Made by a program: the position numbers and the translations under genes. A DNA stretch of 58,663 bases from Aestuariivita sp049276915 (GTDB taxonomy: Bacteria; Pseudomonadota; Alphaproteobacteria; Rhodobacterales; Rhodobacteraceae), in NCBI RefSeq assembly GCF_049276915.1, contig NZ_JBASXK010000040.1, positions 1-58,663 on the forward strand. Direction: 5' to 3'. The notes beneath the pieces are model-generated. The model saw only the letters and a list, made by a program, of their open reading frames with translations. It ran no database searches and had not been told where the DNA came from. Below, piece after piece: positions 40,635 through 49,598 of this stretch (its first letter is position 1; every line of letters begins with the position of its first letter).

Positions 40635-42608
40635 TCACTTGCCGGCACGATTGGCGATCAGGTCATCCACCACCGACGGATCGGCCAGAGTCGAGGTATC
40701 CCCCAGCGCGCCAAAGTCGTTCTCGGCGATCTTGCGCAGAATACGGCGCATGATTTTGCCCGATCGCGTTTTGGGCAGGCCGGGGGCCCATTGAATGACG
40801 TCAGGCGATGCGATCGGCCCGATTTCCGTCCGCACCCAGGTGCGCAATTCCTTGTAAAGCTCGTCTGTTGGTTCGACCCCGTTCATCAGCGTGACATAGC
40901 AATAGATGCCCTGGCCCTTGATCTCATGCGGATAGCCGACAACAGCGGCCTCTGCGACAGCTGCATGCGCGACAAGGGCGCTTTCCACCTCGGCAGTGCC
41001 CATGCGGTGTCCCGAGACGTTGATCACATCGTCTACGCGGCCCGTGATCCAATAGTCTCCATCCTGATCGCGTTTGCAGCCATCACCAGAGAAGTAATAG
41101 CCTTTGTAGTCGCTGAAATAGGTCTTCTCGAAACGCTCGTGATCGCCCCAAACGCTGCGCATCTGACCGGGCCAGCTGTCTTTCAGGCACAGCACGCCTT
41201 CGCTTGGGAATGTGTGGATTTCCTCGCCTGATTGTGGATCCAGCACGACCGGAAGAACGCCGAAGAAGGGTTTCATCGCTGCGCCGGGTTTCATCGCATG
41301 TGCGCCGGGCAGGGGGGTCAGCAGGTGACCGCCGGTCTCAGTTTGCCACCAGGTGTCGACAATGGGACAGCGGCCTTTGCCGACAACCTCGTTGTACCAG
41401 TTCCAGGCTTCCGGGTTGATCGGCTCGCCCACGGTTCCAAGGATGCGCAGATCGCTCAGATCGCATTTCTCGACCCATTCGTTGCCCTGGCCCATCAGCG
41501 CGCGCAGTGCGGTGGGGGCGGTGTAAAACTGGTTTACCTTATGCTTGTCGCAAACCTGCCAGAACCGCGAGGCATCGGGATAGGTCGGCACGCCTTCGAA
41601 CATCAGCGTCGTCGCGCCGTTGGCGAGGGGGCCGTAAACGATATAGCTGTGACCTGTGACCCAACCCACGTCAGCGGTGCACCAGTAGATGTCGCCCTCG
41701 TGATAATCAAACACCAGCTCATGTGTCATCGCAGCATAGACCAGATAGCCGCCCGTCGTGTGCACAACGCCTTTGGGTTGCCCGGTCGAGCCGGAGGTGT
41801 AGAGGATGAACAGCGGATCTTCGGCGTTCATCTCGGCCGGAGCGCAATACTCGTCCGCCTCCAGCATCATTTCGTTATAGTCGTAATCGCGGTCGGCAAT
41901 CCAGGTGGTCTGACCGCCGGTCCGTTTTACGACAAGGCATTTCACCGTGTCCTTGCAGTGCAAAAGTGCAGCATCCGCGTTCGATTTCAGCGCCGTTTTG
42001 CGCCCGCCACGCGGAGCCTCGTCGGCGGTGATGAGCAGCTTTGCTTCCGAACCATTGATCCGTGCCGCAAGCGCGTCCGGCGAAAAGCCTGCGAAAACGA
42101 TGGAGTGGATCGCGCCGATGCGCGCGCATGCCAGCATGGCATAGGCCGCCTCGGGGATCATCGGCAGATAGATCACCACCCGGTCGCCTTTGCGCACGCC
42201 AAGGCTTTCCAGCACATTGGCCATCTTGCAGACGTTGCTGTGGAGTTCTTTGTAGGTGATGTGCTTGGCCGCTTCGTTCGGATCATCAGGCTCGAAAATG
42301 ATGGCGGTTTGGTCTGCGCGGGTTGCCAGGTGGCGGTCAATGCAGTTGGCGGCGACATTCAACGTGCCGTCCTTGAACCAGTTGATCGACACGTTGCCCA
42401 GCGTGAAGTCGACATCCTTGACCTCGGTATAGGGCTTTATCCAGTCGATGCGCTTGCCATGTTCGCCCCAGAAGGCATCCGGATCTGCAATGGAAGCGGC
42501 GTACATCTCGGCATATTTGGCCTCATTGATGTGGGCCTTTGCTATCATGTCGGCGGATGGCGGATAGGTGGCGCTCGTTGGCGTATTGGTTTGCGCGGCG
42601 TCGGACAT
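40635..42608 (-). CDS. acs: Acetyl-CoA synthetase
   Basis: 657 residues, AMP-forming. Activates acetate via acetyl-AMP to acetyl-CoA. The AMP-binding signature is YTSGSTGQPKG, the acyl pocket region lies in DTWWQTETGGH, and the C-terminal lysine for adenylation is in PKTRSGKIMRR, the site usually controlled by acetylation. Full length. First gene of a two-gene unit with adk. Confidence 0.96.
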   Translation of the reverse strand: MSDAAQTNTPTSATYPPSADMIAKAHINEAKYAEMYAASIADPDAFWGEHGKRIDWIKPYTEVKDVDFTLGNVSINWFKDGTLNVAANCIDRHLATRADQTAIIFEPDDPNEAAKHITYKELHSNVCKMANVLESLGVRKGDRVVIYLPMIPEAAYAMLACARIGAIHSIVFAGFSPDALAARINGSEAKLLITADEAPRGGRKTALKSNADAALLHCKDTVKCLVVKRTGGQTTWIADRDYDYNEMMLEADEYCAPAEMNAEDPLFILYTSGSTGQPKGVVHTTGGYLVYAAMTHELVFDYHEGDIYWCTADVGWVTGHSYIVYGPLANGATTLMFEGVPTYPDASRFWQVCDKHKVNQFYTAPTALRALMGQGNEWVEKCDLSDLRILGTVGEPINPEAWNWYNEVVGKGRCPIVDTWWQTETGGHLLTPLPGAHAMKPGAAMKPFFGVLPVVLDPQSGEEIHTFPSEGVLCLKDSWPGQMRSVWGDHERFEKTYFSDYKGYYFSGDGCKRDQDGDYWITGRVDDVINVSGHRMGTAEVESALVAHAAVAEAAVVGYPHEIKGQGIYCYVTLMNGVEPTDELYKELRTWVRTEIGPIASPDVIQWAPGLPKTRSGKIMRRILRKIAENDFGALGDTSTLADPSVVDDLIANRAGK

Positions 42609-43110
42609 CGCGGTTCCTCCCTCGGATCGTGTTTTGGGCCCGGTGTTCGGGGCGGTCTTGATCGGCTGGCTTCCCTGGGCCAGTTGCTTGCGAAATCATA
42701 CCAATGGTTGAAAATAAGGAAATAAGCATCCGGAATTGCTGCATTTGCTTGTAAAGGCTTTTCCGAGATCTGCAAAGTCTTGTAAATATCCGCATCAGAA
42801 AGAGCGAAAAAACCTTGTTTGTTAGGGCTCTCGGTTGTCAAAGCGGGCTGGCTTCTCTTTTGGAACTGTGCCCGTTTTTTCGGCAAAGGGTCCGTTTCAT
42901 GAGCGAAAAGCAGATGTGACAAATTGCTTCGTTTGCCTTTGCCTATCGGATTCCGGGTAGAAGCTACTGCAGTTCACGAAGCCGTGAGTCGATCTGTGCA
43001 AGGCACCGGAACCTAATTGGGGGAACAGGTCTTGGCACTGTGGAGTTGTCGCGCTAGTTTCTCGCGCAAGCGGCTTTCCGGGAGGAGGCTGCATCAACAG
43101 GGAGAGAAAA
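42609..43110. promoter_or_regulatory. 502-base divergent region between acs and the TRAP operon
   Basis: No gene seen. It holds the promoters for acs (minus) and dctP (plus). Two copies of CTTGTAAA (42748-42755 and 42779-42786) lie 31 bases apart, about three helical turns, with TTTGC and TGCAAA elements beside them. These resemble TTTGCAAA-type operators of acyl-CoA-responsive regulators, but the match is loose. Confidence 0.4.
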
Positions 43111-44130
43111 ATGAACAAGTATCTTACCGGCGCTGCCGCCGCAGCAATCTCGGTTGCCTTCGTTGCAGAAGCCGCAGCGACCGAATGGAATGTATCGATG
43201 TGGGGTAAGCGCCGTGCGTTTACCGAGCACGTCGAAAAGCTGGCCGAACTGGTCAGCGCCAAGACCAATGGCGAATTCACGATCAACATGGCCTATGGTG
43301 AAACCCTGTCGAAAAACCGCGAGAACCTTGACGGTATTTCGATCGGCGCGTTCGAGATGGCCCAGTTCTGCGCCGGTTACCATCCGGACAAGAACCGCCT
43401 GATCACCGTTCTCGAGCTGCCGTTCCTGGGCGTCGAGAACCTCGAGCAGGAAGTGGCGGTCAGCCACGCAGTCTATGCGCATCCCGCAGTAACGGAAGAG
43501 ATGGCACAGTGGAACGCGCGCATGCTGATGACCTCGCCCATGCCGCAGTACAACCTTGTCGGCACCGGCGAGCCCCGCGATGAACTGTCGGAATTCGAAG
43601 GCATGCGTGTGCGCGCCACCGGCGGTCTGGGCGAGGCGTTCAAGGCCGTGGGCGGGGTGCCGACTTCGGTAACCGCGTCCGAGGCTTATCAGGCCATGGA
43701 ATCCGGCGTCGTCGATACAGTGGCTTTCGCCCAGCACGCCCATCTCAGCTTTGGCACGATCAACCAGGCCACCTGGTGGACCGAGAACCTGAACCCCGGC
43801 ACCGTCAACTGCCCCATCGTGGTCAACATCGATGCTTATGAGGCGTTGCCTGATGCCCATCGGGAGGCTCTGGACAGCTCGGTTGACGAAGCGATCGCGT
43901 TCTATCTGCAGAACTATGCCGAGCTGCTGAAGCGCTGGGACAGCGTATTGGCCGAGAAAAACGTCACCAAGGTCACAATTTCGGATGATCAATTGACGGC
44001 CTTCCGCGAAATTGCTGCGGCACCGGCGCGTGATGCATGGATTGCGGACATGGAAGCACAAGGCCTGCCCGGTCAGGAGCTTTATGATCTGGTGGTAACC
44101 ACCCTCGAAAAAGCGCAAATGACCAACTGA
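43111..44130 (+). CDS. dctP: TRAP transporter substrate-binding protein DctP
   Basis: 339 residues. A signal peptide ends near EAAA-TEW (about 24). DctP-type features: MWGKRRAFTEHVEKLAELV at the start, the conserved arginine region GMRVRATGGLGEAFKAVG, and MESGVVDTVAFAQHAHLSFG. It binds an organic acid in the periplasm; the substrate is unknown. GGGAGAG precedes the ATG. First gene of an eight-gene unit, followed by a stable hairpin. Confidence 0.92.
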   Translation: MNKYLTGAAAAAISVAFVAEAAATEWNVSMWGKRRAFTEHVEKLAELVSAKTNGEFTINMAYGETLSKNRENLDGISIGAFEMAQFCAGYHPDKNRLITVLELPFLGVENLEQEVAVSHAVYAHPAVTEEMAQWNARMLMTSPMPQYNLVGTGEPRDELSEFEGMRVRATGGLGEAFKAVGGVPTSVTASEAYQAMESGVVDTVAFAQHAHLSFGTINQATWWTENLNPGTVNCPIVVNIDAYEALPDAHREALDSSVDEAIAFYLQNYAELLKRWDSVLAEKNVTKVTISDDQLTAFREIAAAPARDAWIADMEAQGLPGQELYDLVVTTLEKAQMTN

Positions 44131-44156
44131 TCGCGATACAAAGCGAGTGACCCTTT

Positions 44157-44185
44157 AGGGGGCCGGGCCCTGTGCCCGGCCCCCT
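44157..44185 (+). terminator. Intercistronic hairpin after dctP
   Basis: A perfect 12-bp GC-rich stem (44157-44168 with 44174-44185), loop CCTGT, with no real T-run after it. Such structures between a binding-protein gene and its permeases usually stabilise the upstream message or lower downstream expression; full termination is less likely. Confidence 0.65.
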
Positions 44186-44219
44186 CATTATAAAAAGAAT
44201 AACCAGGGGGTGAGGAGAC

Positions 44220-44849
44220 ATGGCATCATCTGCCGCTGTCCTTGAGGATTCCAGCCTGCTCAGTCGTCTGGATCAGGCGCTGGAGCCGATCGAACGTTTC
44301 ATGGCATTGTTGTCGGGGCTGGCGGTGTTTTCACTGATGTTCCTCGCAGCCTGGTCGGTGGGCGGACGCAAGTTTTTTGGCTCGCCGTTGCTGGGCTATG
44401 TCGACTACATCGAAGCCGCCATGCCTTTGATCGCGATTGCGGGTGTATCCTGGGTGCAGCGCGATGGCACGCATGTGCGGATGGATATCCTGGTCAGTCA
44501 GCTCAAGGGGCGGCTGCTGTGGCTGTTCGAGCTGATCTCGGTTCTTCTTATCATGGTTTTGATTGTTGCTCTGGTCTGGGGCGCTTGGGCGCATTTCGAT
44601 CGCTCGTTTGACTGCGCGCGGCCATTGTGTTCACGCGACAGTTCGATCGATGTCGGCATTCCAACCTGGCCGTCCAAGCTGGTGGTGCCGGTGGCATTTG
44701 CGGTTTTGATGCTGCGGCTGACTTTGCAGGCCGTTGGCTATGGGCGCGCCCTTGTGCTGGGGCTTGAAAATCCGGTGGCCGTACCGCTGAACCTCAGTGT
44801 GGCCGAACAGGCGCGGCTGGAAGCGGCCCAATTGGAAGGGCGCGAGTGA
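44220..44849 (+). CDS. dctQ: TRAP transporter small permease DctQ
   Basis: 209 residues with four predicted helices (such as FMALLSGLAVFSLMFLAAWSV and LFELISVLLIMVLIVALVW) and the DctQ hallmark WVQRDGTHVRMDIL. A periplasmic loop with two cysteines (FDCARPLCSRDSS) is larger than usual. It pairs with DctM in the inner membrane. Its TGA overlaps the next ATG by one base. Confidence 0.9.
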   Translation: MASSAAVLEDSSLLSRLDQALEPIERFMALLSGLAVFSLMFLAAWSVGGRKFFGSPLLGYVDYIEAAMPLIAIAGVSWVQRDGTHVRMDILVSQLKGRLLWLFELISVLLIMVLIVALVWGAWAHFDRSFDCARPLCSRDSSIDVGIPTWPSKLVVPVAFAVLMLRLTLQAVGYGRALVLGLENPVAVPLNLSVAEQARLEAAQLEGRE

Positions 44850-46252
44850 TGGAACCCATTGAAATCGGCATCTGGGTAACCGGCGGCATGTTTGTGCTGG
44901 TTGTGCTGGGTATGCGCGTCGCTTTCGCGGCCGGTCTTGCAGGCTTCATTGGCCTTGTCTGGCTGCGTTGGAATCAGTTCGACTATGATCCGGAGCGGTT
45001 TTGGAAGGCTCTCGAGATCAGCGTCAAGGTGGCTGGTCAGGTCCCGCACTCCAAGGTCAGCTCACAGGCGTTGAGTCTGATCCCGACCTTCATCCTGATC
45101 GGATACCTGGCCTATTACGCCAATCTGACCAAGGCGCTGTTTGATGCGGCCAAGAAGTGGATCGCATGGGTGCCGGGTGGGCTTGCAGTGTCGACGGTAT
45201 TTGCAACGGCAGGCTTTGCCGCCGTCTCGGGCGCTTCGGTTGCGACGGCAGCCGTTTTCGCTCGGATCGCCATCCCGGAAATGCTCAAGATCGGCTACAA
45301 CAAGCAGTTCGCGGCAGGCGTGGTTGCCGCAGGCGGCACGCTGGCCTCCTTGATTCCGCCCTCGGCCATTCTGGTGATTTACGCGATCATCGTCGAACAG
45401 GATGTCGGCATGTTGCTGCTGGCAGGGTTCATCCCCGGTGCCTTCTCGGCCCTTGTCTATGCGATTTTGATCATCAGCATCGCGGTTGTTTTCAAGTCGG
45501 TTGGCCCGCCGGTTGGCGGCTTTTCCTGGGCGGACCGATTCACCTCGCTTTTGCCGGCCTTGCCGATCGTGGCTGTGGTCGTGATCATCATCTTCTTTGT
45601 CTACAATCCCTTCGGCGAGGCCTGGGGAACGCCCACGGAAGGTGGTGCAGTCGGGGCCTTCATCGTCTTCCTGATGGCGCTTTATCGCGGTATGCGCTGG
45701 GGCGAATTGAAAATGGCGCTGCTCGAGACCGCCAAGCTGACGGTGATGATTTTCACCATCATCTGGGGTGTGCTGATCTATGTGCGCTTCCTGGGCTTTG
45801 CCGAGCTTCCGGCGGCATTTTCCGACTGGATCACCTCGCTTGAGATGTCGCCCATGCTGATCCTGGTGTGCATCCTGCTGGCCTATGCAGTGCTGGGCAT
45901 GTTCATGGATGCCATTGGAATGCTGTTGCTGACGCTGCCTGTCGTTTATCCGGCGGTGATGGCGCTGAACGGAGGCGAGTTCGTCTCGGCTGCAGACAGC
46001 GCCTTTGGCATGTCCGGGACGATGTGTGCCGTCTGGTTCGGGATCCTGGTGGTCAAGATGGCCGAGTTCTGTCTGATCACACCGCCAATCGGGTTGAACT
46101 GTTTCGTTGTGGCCGGTGTGCGCGATGATCTGAGCGTGCAGGACGTGTTCAAGGGCGTCACGCCGTTCTTCATTGCCGACGGGATCACGATTGCCCTTCT
46201 GGTGTCCTTCCCGATGATCGTGTTGTGGCTGCCCATGCTTGCGAGCGGATAG
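44849..46252 (+). CDS. dctM: TRAP transporter large permease DctM
   Basis: 467 residues with about twelve hydrophobic helices, the sodium-driven transport subunit. Typical DctM segments are VSGASVATAAVFARIAIPEM, GGTLASLIPPSAILVIYAI and MFMDAIGMLLLTLPVVYP. The start is the ATG at 44849, overlapping the dctQ stop; GTG one codon earlier is the alternative. Confidence 0.93.
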   Translation: MEPIEIGIWVTGGMFVLVVLGMRVAFAAGLAGFIGLVWLRWNQFDYDPERFWKALEISVKVAGQVPHSKVSSQALSLIPTFILIGYLAYYANLTKALFDAAKKWIAWVPGGLAVSTVFATAGFAAVSGASVATAAVFARIAIPEMLKIGYNKQFAAGVVAAGGTLASLIPPSAILVIYAIIVEQDVGMLLLAGFIPGAFSALVYAILIISIAVVFKSVGPPVGGFSWADRFTSLLPALPIVAVVVIIIFFVYNPFGEAWGTPTEGGAVGAFIVFLMALYRGMRWGELKMALLETAKLTVMIFTIIWGVLIYVRFLGFAELPAAFSDWITSLEMSPMLILVCILLAYAVLGMFMDAIGMLLLTLPVVYPAVMALNGGEFVSAADSAFGMSGTMCAVWFGILVVKMAEFCLITPPIGLNCFVVAGVRDDLSVQDVFKGVTPFFIADGITIALLVSFPMIVLWLPMLASG

Positions 46253-46297
46253 AGGCGGGGGCAGTCTCGCCTGAAACAGAATCACCGGGAGTGAACC

Positions 46298-48487
46298 ATG
46301 GATCGCGTCGCCCTCGTTCACGAGGCGTTTCTAAACCGTGTTGCGTCCGGTGATCTGCCGCCGGGCGCAACACCCTCGGGGCCGCTAAGCGCAGAGGACG
46401 CGATTGCCGTGTTTCGCGCACAATGTCTTTCACGGGCATTGGATCGCGAAAGCCGGGTGATGCAAAAGGCCGGGCAGGGGTTTTACACCATCGGCTCCTC
46501 TGGGCACGAGGGCATGGCCGCGGTTGCCCTGGCGTTGCGTCCGACGGATCCGGCATTTCTGCATTACCGCGACGCTGCGTTTCAGATCGCGCGATCCGGG
46601 CAAGTTCCGGGGCAGAATATCACCTGGGACATGCTGCTGAGTTTTGCCTGCTCATCCGAAGATCCGATCTCTGGCGGGCGTCACAAGGTGTTGGGATCCA
46701 AAGCGCTGATGATCCCGCCGCAAACCTCGACAATCGCGAGTCATTTGCCCAAAGCTGTGGGTGCCGCGTTCTCGCAAGGTCTGGCACGGCGCCATCCGCC
46801 AGAGCATCGACAGTTCCGGGATGATGCGATTGTCATGTGTTCGTTCGGCGATGCTTCGGCCAATCACTCGACCGCGCAGGGTGCGTTCAACACGGCGGGA
46901 TGGACCGCGGTGCAGAACACACCCTTGCCTGTGTTGTTTGTCTGCGAGGACAACGGCATCGGGATTTCGGTGAAAACGCCCAAAGGCTGGATTGCGGCCT
47001 CGATGAAGCATCGCCCGGGTGTGAGGTATTTCGAAGCCGACGGTCTGGATATGTTCGACACGTTCCGTGTCGCCTCGCAGGCCGCGGCCTATGTCCGTAC
47101 CCAGCGCAAACCGGCTTTCCTGCATCTGCGCATGATCCGGCTTTATGGTCATGCCGGCGCGGATGTGGCCACCAGCTATCTCAGCCAGAAAGAGGTTGAG
47201 GCCGAGGAGGCGAATGATCCTCTGCTCCATTCGGTTCGCTTGTTGTCCGAGGCGGGAGCGCTTGAGCCTGAGCAGGCATTGGACATCTATACGGACACCT
47301 GCCTGCGTGTGGCAGAGGTCGCAAAAGAGGCTGTAACGCGCCCGCGACTGAGTGATGCGACAGGCGTCATGGCCAGCTTGATCCCGCCCAAGCGCGTCTG
47401 CCAACCGACCAACGGACCAGAGCCTGAAAAACGTGCCGAGATATTCGGCGCGGATATCAAGGCGATGGAGGTGCCACAGACTCTGTCGAAATGCCTTAAC
47501 ATGGCGCTTACCGATCTGATGCTTGAGCATGGCGAGATTGCCCTCATGGGCGAAGACGTGGGGCGAAAGGGTGGTGTCTATGGCGTTACCCAGAGACTCC
47601 AGTCGCGCTTTGGCCCTGACCGGGTGATGGACACGCTTCTGGACGAACAATCCATTCTGGGTCTGGCCATCGGTCTGGCCCACAACGGCTTTGTCCCGAT
47701 CCCCGAGATTCAGTTTCTGGCCTATCTGCATAACGCTGAAGATCAGTTGCGGGGAGAGGCTGCGACCTTGCCGTTCTTTTCCAACGGTCAGTTCACCAAT
47801 CCGATGGTGCTGCGCATTGCCGGTCTGGGATATCAGAAAGGCTTTGGCGGGCATTTTCACAACGACAACTCCCTGGCTGTCTTGCGTGACATTCCCGGAG
47901 TGATCATTGCCTGCCCCTCTACCCCGGCGGATGCCGCGAAGATGCTGCGCGAAAGCGTGCGTCTTGCGCGCGAAGAACAACGTGTCGTGGTGTTCGTCGA
48001 GCCGATTGCGCTCTACCCGATGCGCGATTTGTTTGAAGCCGGCGATGGTGCCTGGATGAACCTCTATCCCGAACCGGGAGAACGCATCGCACTGGGTGAA
48101 ATAGGTCAGCATGGAGACGGTTGTGATCTGGCGATCGTGACCTACGGCAACGGGCATTATCTTTCGCGGCAGGCCGAAAGAACGCTGTCGCAAGACGGTA
48201 TTGCCGCGCGGGTGATTGATCTGCGCTGGCTTGCTCCTTTGCCCACAGAGGCTCTGATGGTTGCGCTGGAGGGTGTGTCAAACGTGTTGATCGTTGATGA
48301 ATGCCGCCGCACCGGCGGGCAGGCCGAAGGGCTGATGGCGCTGATGGCCGAAGCGGGCATCGGAAGTGTCGCACGCGTCACAGCCGAAGACAGTTTCATT
48401 GCGACCGGTCCTGCCTATGGTGCGACGCTCCCGTCTGCCGAGGGCATAGCGGCTGCGGCCCGCGCCTTGCTTGGAAACACCACATGA
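46298..48487 (+). CDS. Fused E1 alpha/beta 2-oxoacid dehydrogenase component
   Basis: 729 residues joining both E1 subunits of a thiamine-diphosphate 2-oxoacid dehydrogenase. The alpha half (to about 370) has the thiamine-diphosphate motif SFGDASANHSTAQGAFN and GSSGHEGMAAVALAL. The beta half (from about 390) has ALMGEDVGRKGGVYGVTQ and LDEQSILGLAIGLAHNGF, with RTGGQAEGL near the end. No E2 or E3 gene lies next to it, so it either uses the housekeeping E2/E3 or transfers the acyl group otherwise. Related to branched-chain and pyruvate E1. Likely decarboxylates a 2-oxoacid derived from the transported substrate. Confidence 0.88.
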   Translation: MDRVALVHEAFLNRVASGDLPPGATPSGPLSAEDAIAVFRAQCLSRALDRESRVMQKAGQGFYTIGSSGHEGMAAVALALRPTDPAFLHYRDAAFQIARSGQVPGQNITWDMLLSFACSSEDPISGGRHKVLGSKALMIPPQTSTIASHLPKAVGAAFSQGLARRHPPEHRQFRDDAIVMCSFGDASANHSTAQGAFNTAGWTAVQNTPLPVLFVCEDNGIGISVKTPKGWIAASMKHRPGVRYFEADGLDMFDTFRVASQAAAYVRTQRKPAFLHLRMIRLYGHAGADVATSYLSQKEVEAEEANDPLLHSVRLLSEAGALEPEQALDIYTDTCLRVAEVAKEAVTRPRLSDATGVMASLIPPKRVCQPTNGPEPEKRAEIFGADIKAMEVPQTLSKCLNMALTDLMLEHGEIALMGEDVGRKGGVYGVTQRLQSRFGPDRVMDTLLDEQSILGLAIGLAHNGFVPIPEIQFLAYLHNAEDQLRGEAATLPFFSNGQFTNPMVLRIAGLGYQKGFGGHFHNDNSLAVLRDIPGVIIACPSTPADAAKMLRESVRLAREEQRVVVFVEPIALYPMRDLFEAGDGAWMNLYPEPGERIALGEIGQHGDGCDLAIVTYGNGHYLSRQAERTLSQDGIAARVIDLRWLAPLPTEALMVALEGVSNVLIVDECRRTGGQAEGLMALMAEAGIGSVARVTAEDSFIATGPAYGATLPSAEGIAAAARALLGNTT

Positions 48488-49515
48488 TGCGCCGGGCTGT
48501 GGTGATCTGCCCGGGTCGGGGAACATACAACAAGGCTGAACTGGGGTATCTGGCGCGCCATCATGGGGGGCAGGCTGATCTGATTGCCGGTTTTGATGCG
48601 CAACGTATCGCGGCAGGGCGCGCCCCGGTTTCGAAACTGGACAGCGCGGCACGGTTTGTCACGTCAGATTATGCGCGCGGCGACGTGGCCTCGGCCCTGA
48701 TTTACGCCTGCGCCGCCGCAGATGCCGGGGCGCTGGCACAGGATATCGAGATCGTTGCCGTCACGGGGAATTCCATGGGCTGGTACATTGCTCTGGCGGT
48801 GGGCAGGGCGCTGTCTGCGCCTGAGGGGTTTCGCCTTACAGATACCATGGGAACGTTGATGCACGATAACCTGATCGGCGGTCAGATCGTCTATCCATGC
48901 TGGGGAGAGGATTGGGTTCCCGATCCCGCGCGCAAGGCCGCTTTGCTGGCGCAGCTGTCTGAGATCGGTGCCGCGCAGGGCCAGACACTGGACCTGTCGA
49001 TTGATCTGGGCGGCATGATCGTGGTTGCGGGGGACGAGGCGGGTCTGCGCGCATTCGAGGCGGCGGTGCCCTCGATCGGCGGGCGCTTTCCCATGCGTTT
49101 GCCGCAACACGCGGGCTTTCATACCAAACTGCAGTCTCCTGTTGCCGCGCAGGGTCGCGCGGCATTGTCGGACCTATCCATGCACCAGCCCGCATGCCCG
49201 CTGATTGACGGGCGCGGTCATGTCTGGTGGCCGGGGGCGCAGGGCACTGGCGCGCTTTTCGATTATACTCTGGGCCATCAGGTCACCGAAACATATGATT
49301 TCGCCGCTGCCATCCGATCGGCTGCGCGAGAATTCGCGCCTGATCTGTTCATCATCACCGGCCCTGGCACCACATTGGGCGGGGCCGTAGCGCAATCTCT
49401 GATCGCATGTGAGTGGCGTGGACTGGGCAGCAAAGCCGATTTCGAAGCGGCCCAGGAGGCCGGGCCGCTGGTGGTGGCCATGGGGCGCGAGGATCAGCGC
49501 GCGCTGGTGCTCTGA
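48484..49515 (+). CDS. Malonyl-CoA:ACP transacylase-like acyltransferase
   Basis: 343 residues. The FabD-type nucleophile elbow GNSMG holds S97, and the catalytic histidine is probably H213 in GFHTKLQSP. Other FabD-like parts are CPGRGTYNKAELGYL at the start and FIITGPGTTLGGAVAQSL near the end. It overlaps the E1 stop (ATGA), so the two are translationally coupled. It is not the fatty-acid fabD by context. Possible role: moving the acyl unit made by E1 between carriers. That is inference only. Confidence 0.82.
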   Translation: MMRRAVVICPGRGTYNKAELGYLARHHGGQADLIAGFDAQRIAAGRAPVSKLDSAARFVTSDYARGDVASALIYACAAADAGALAQDIEIVAVTGNSMGWYIALAVGRALSAPEGFRLTDTMGTLMHDNLIGGQIVYPCWGEDWVPDPARKAALLAQLSEIGAAQGQTLDLSIDLGGMIVVAGDEAGLRAFEAAVPSIGGRFPMRLPQHAGFHTKLQSPVAAQGRAALSDLSMHQPACPLIDGRGHVWWPGAQGTGALFDYTLGHQVTETYDFAAAIRSAAREFAPDLFIITGPGTTLGGAVAQSLIACEWRGLGSKADFEAAQEAGPLVVAMGREDQRALVL

Positions 49516-49598
49516 GGTCCATTCTTTTGCTGCGCGATTGACTCTTGGGGGCGCGCGCCTGACTGATACCGACACCATGAAATGTTTTGGAGGAGCAC

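Noticed and set aside
41232..42725. A 497-codon plus-strand frame over acs
   Set aside because: Antisense to a full-length acetyl-CoA synthetase.
45062..46321. A 419-codon minus-strand frame over dctM
   Set aside because: His/Gln-rich translation typical of the complement of a membrane protein gene.
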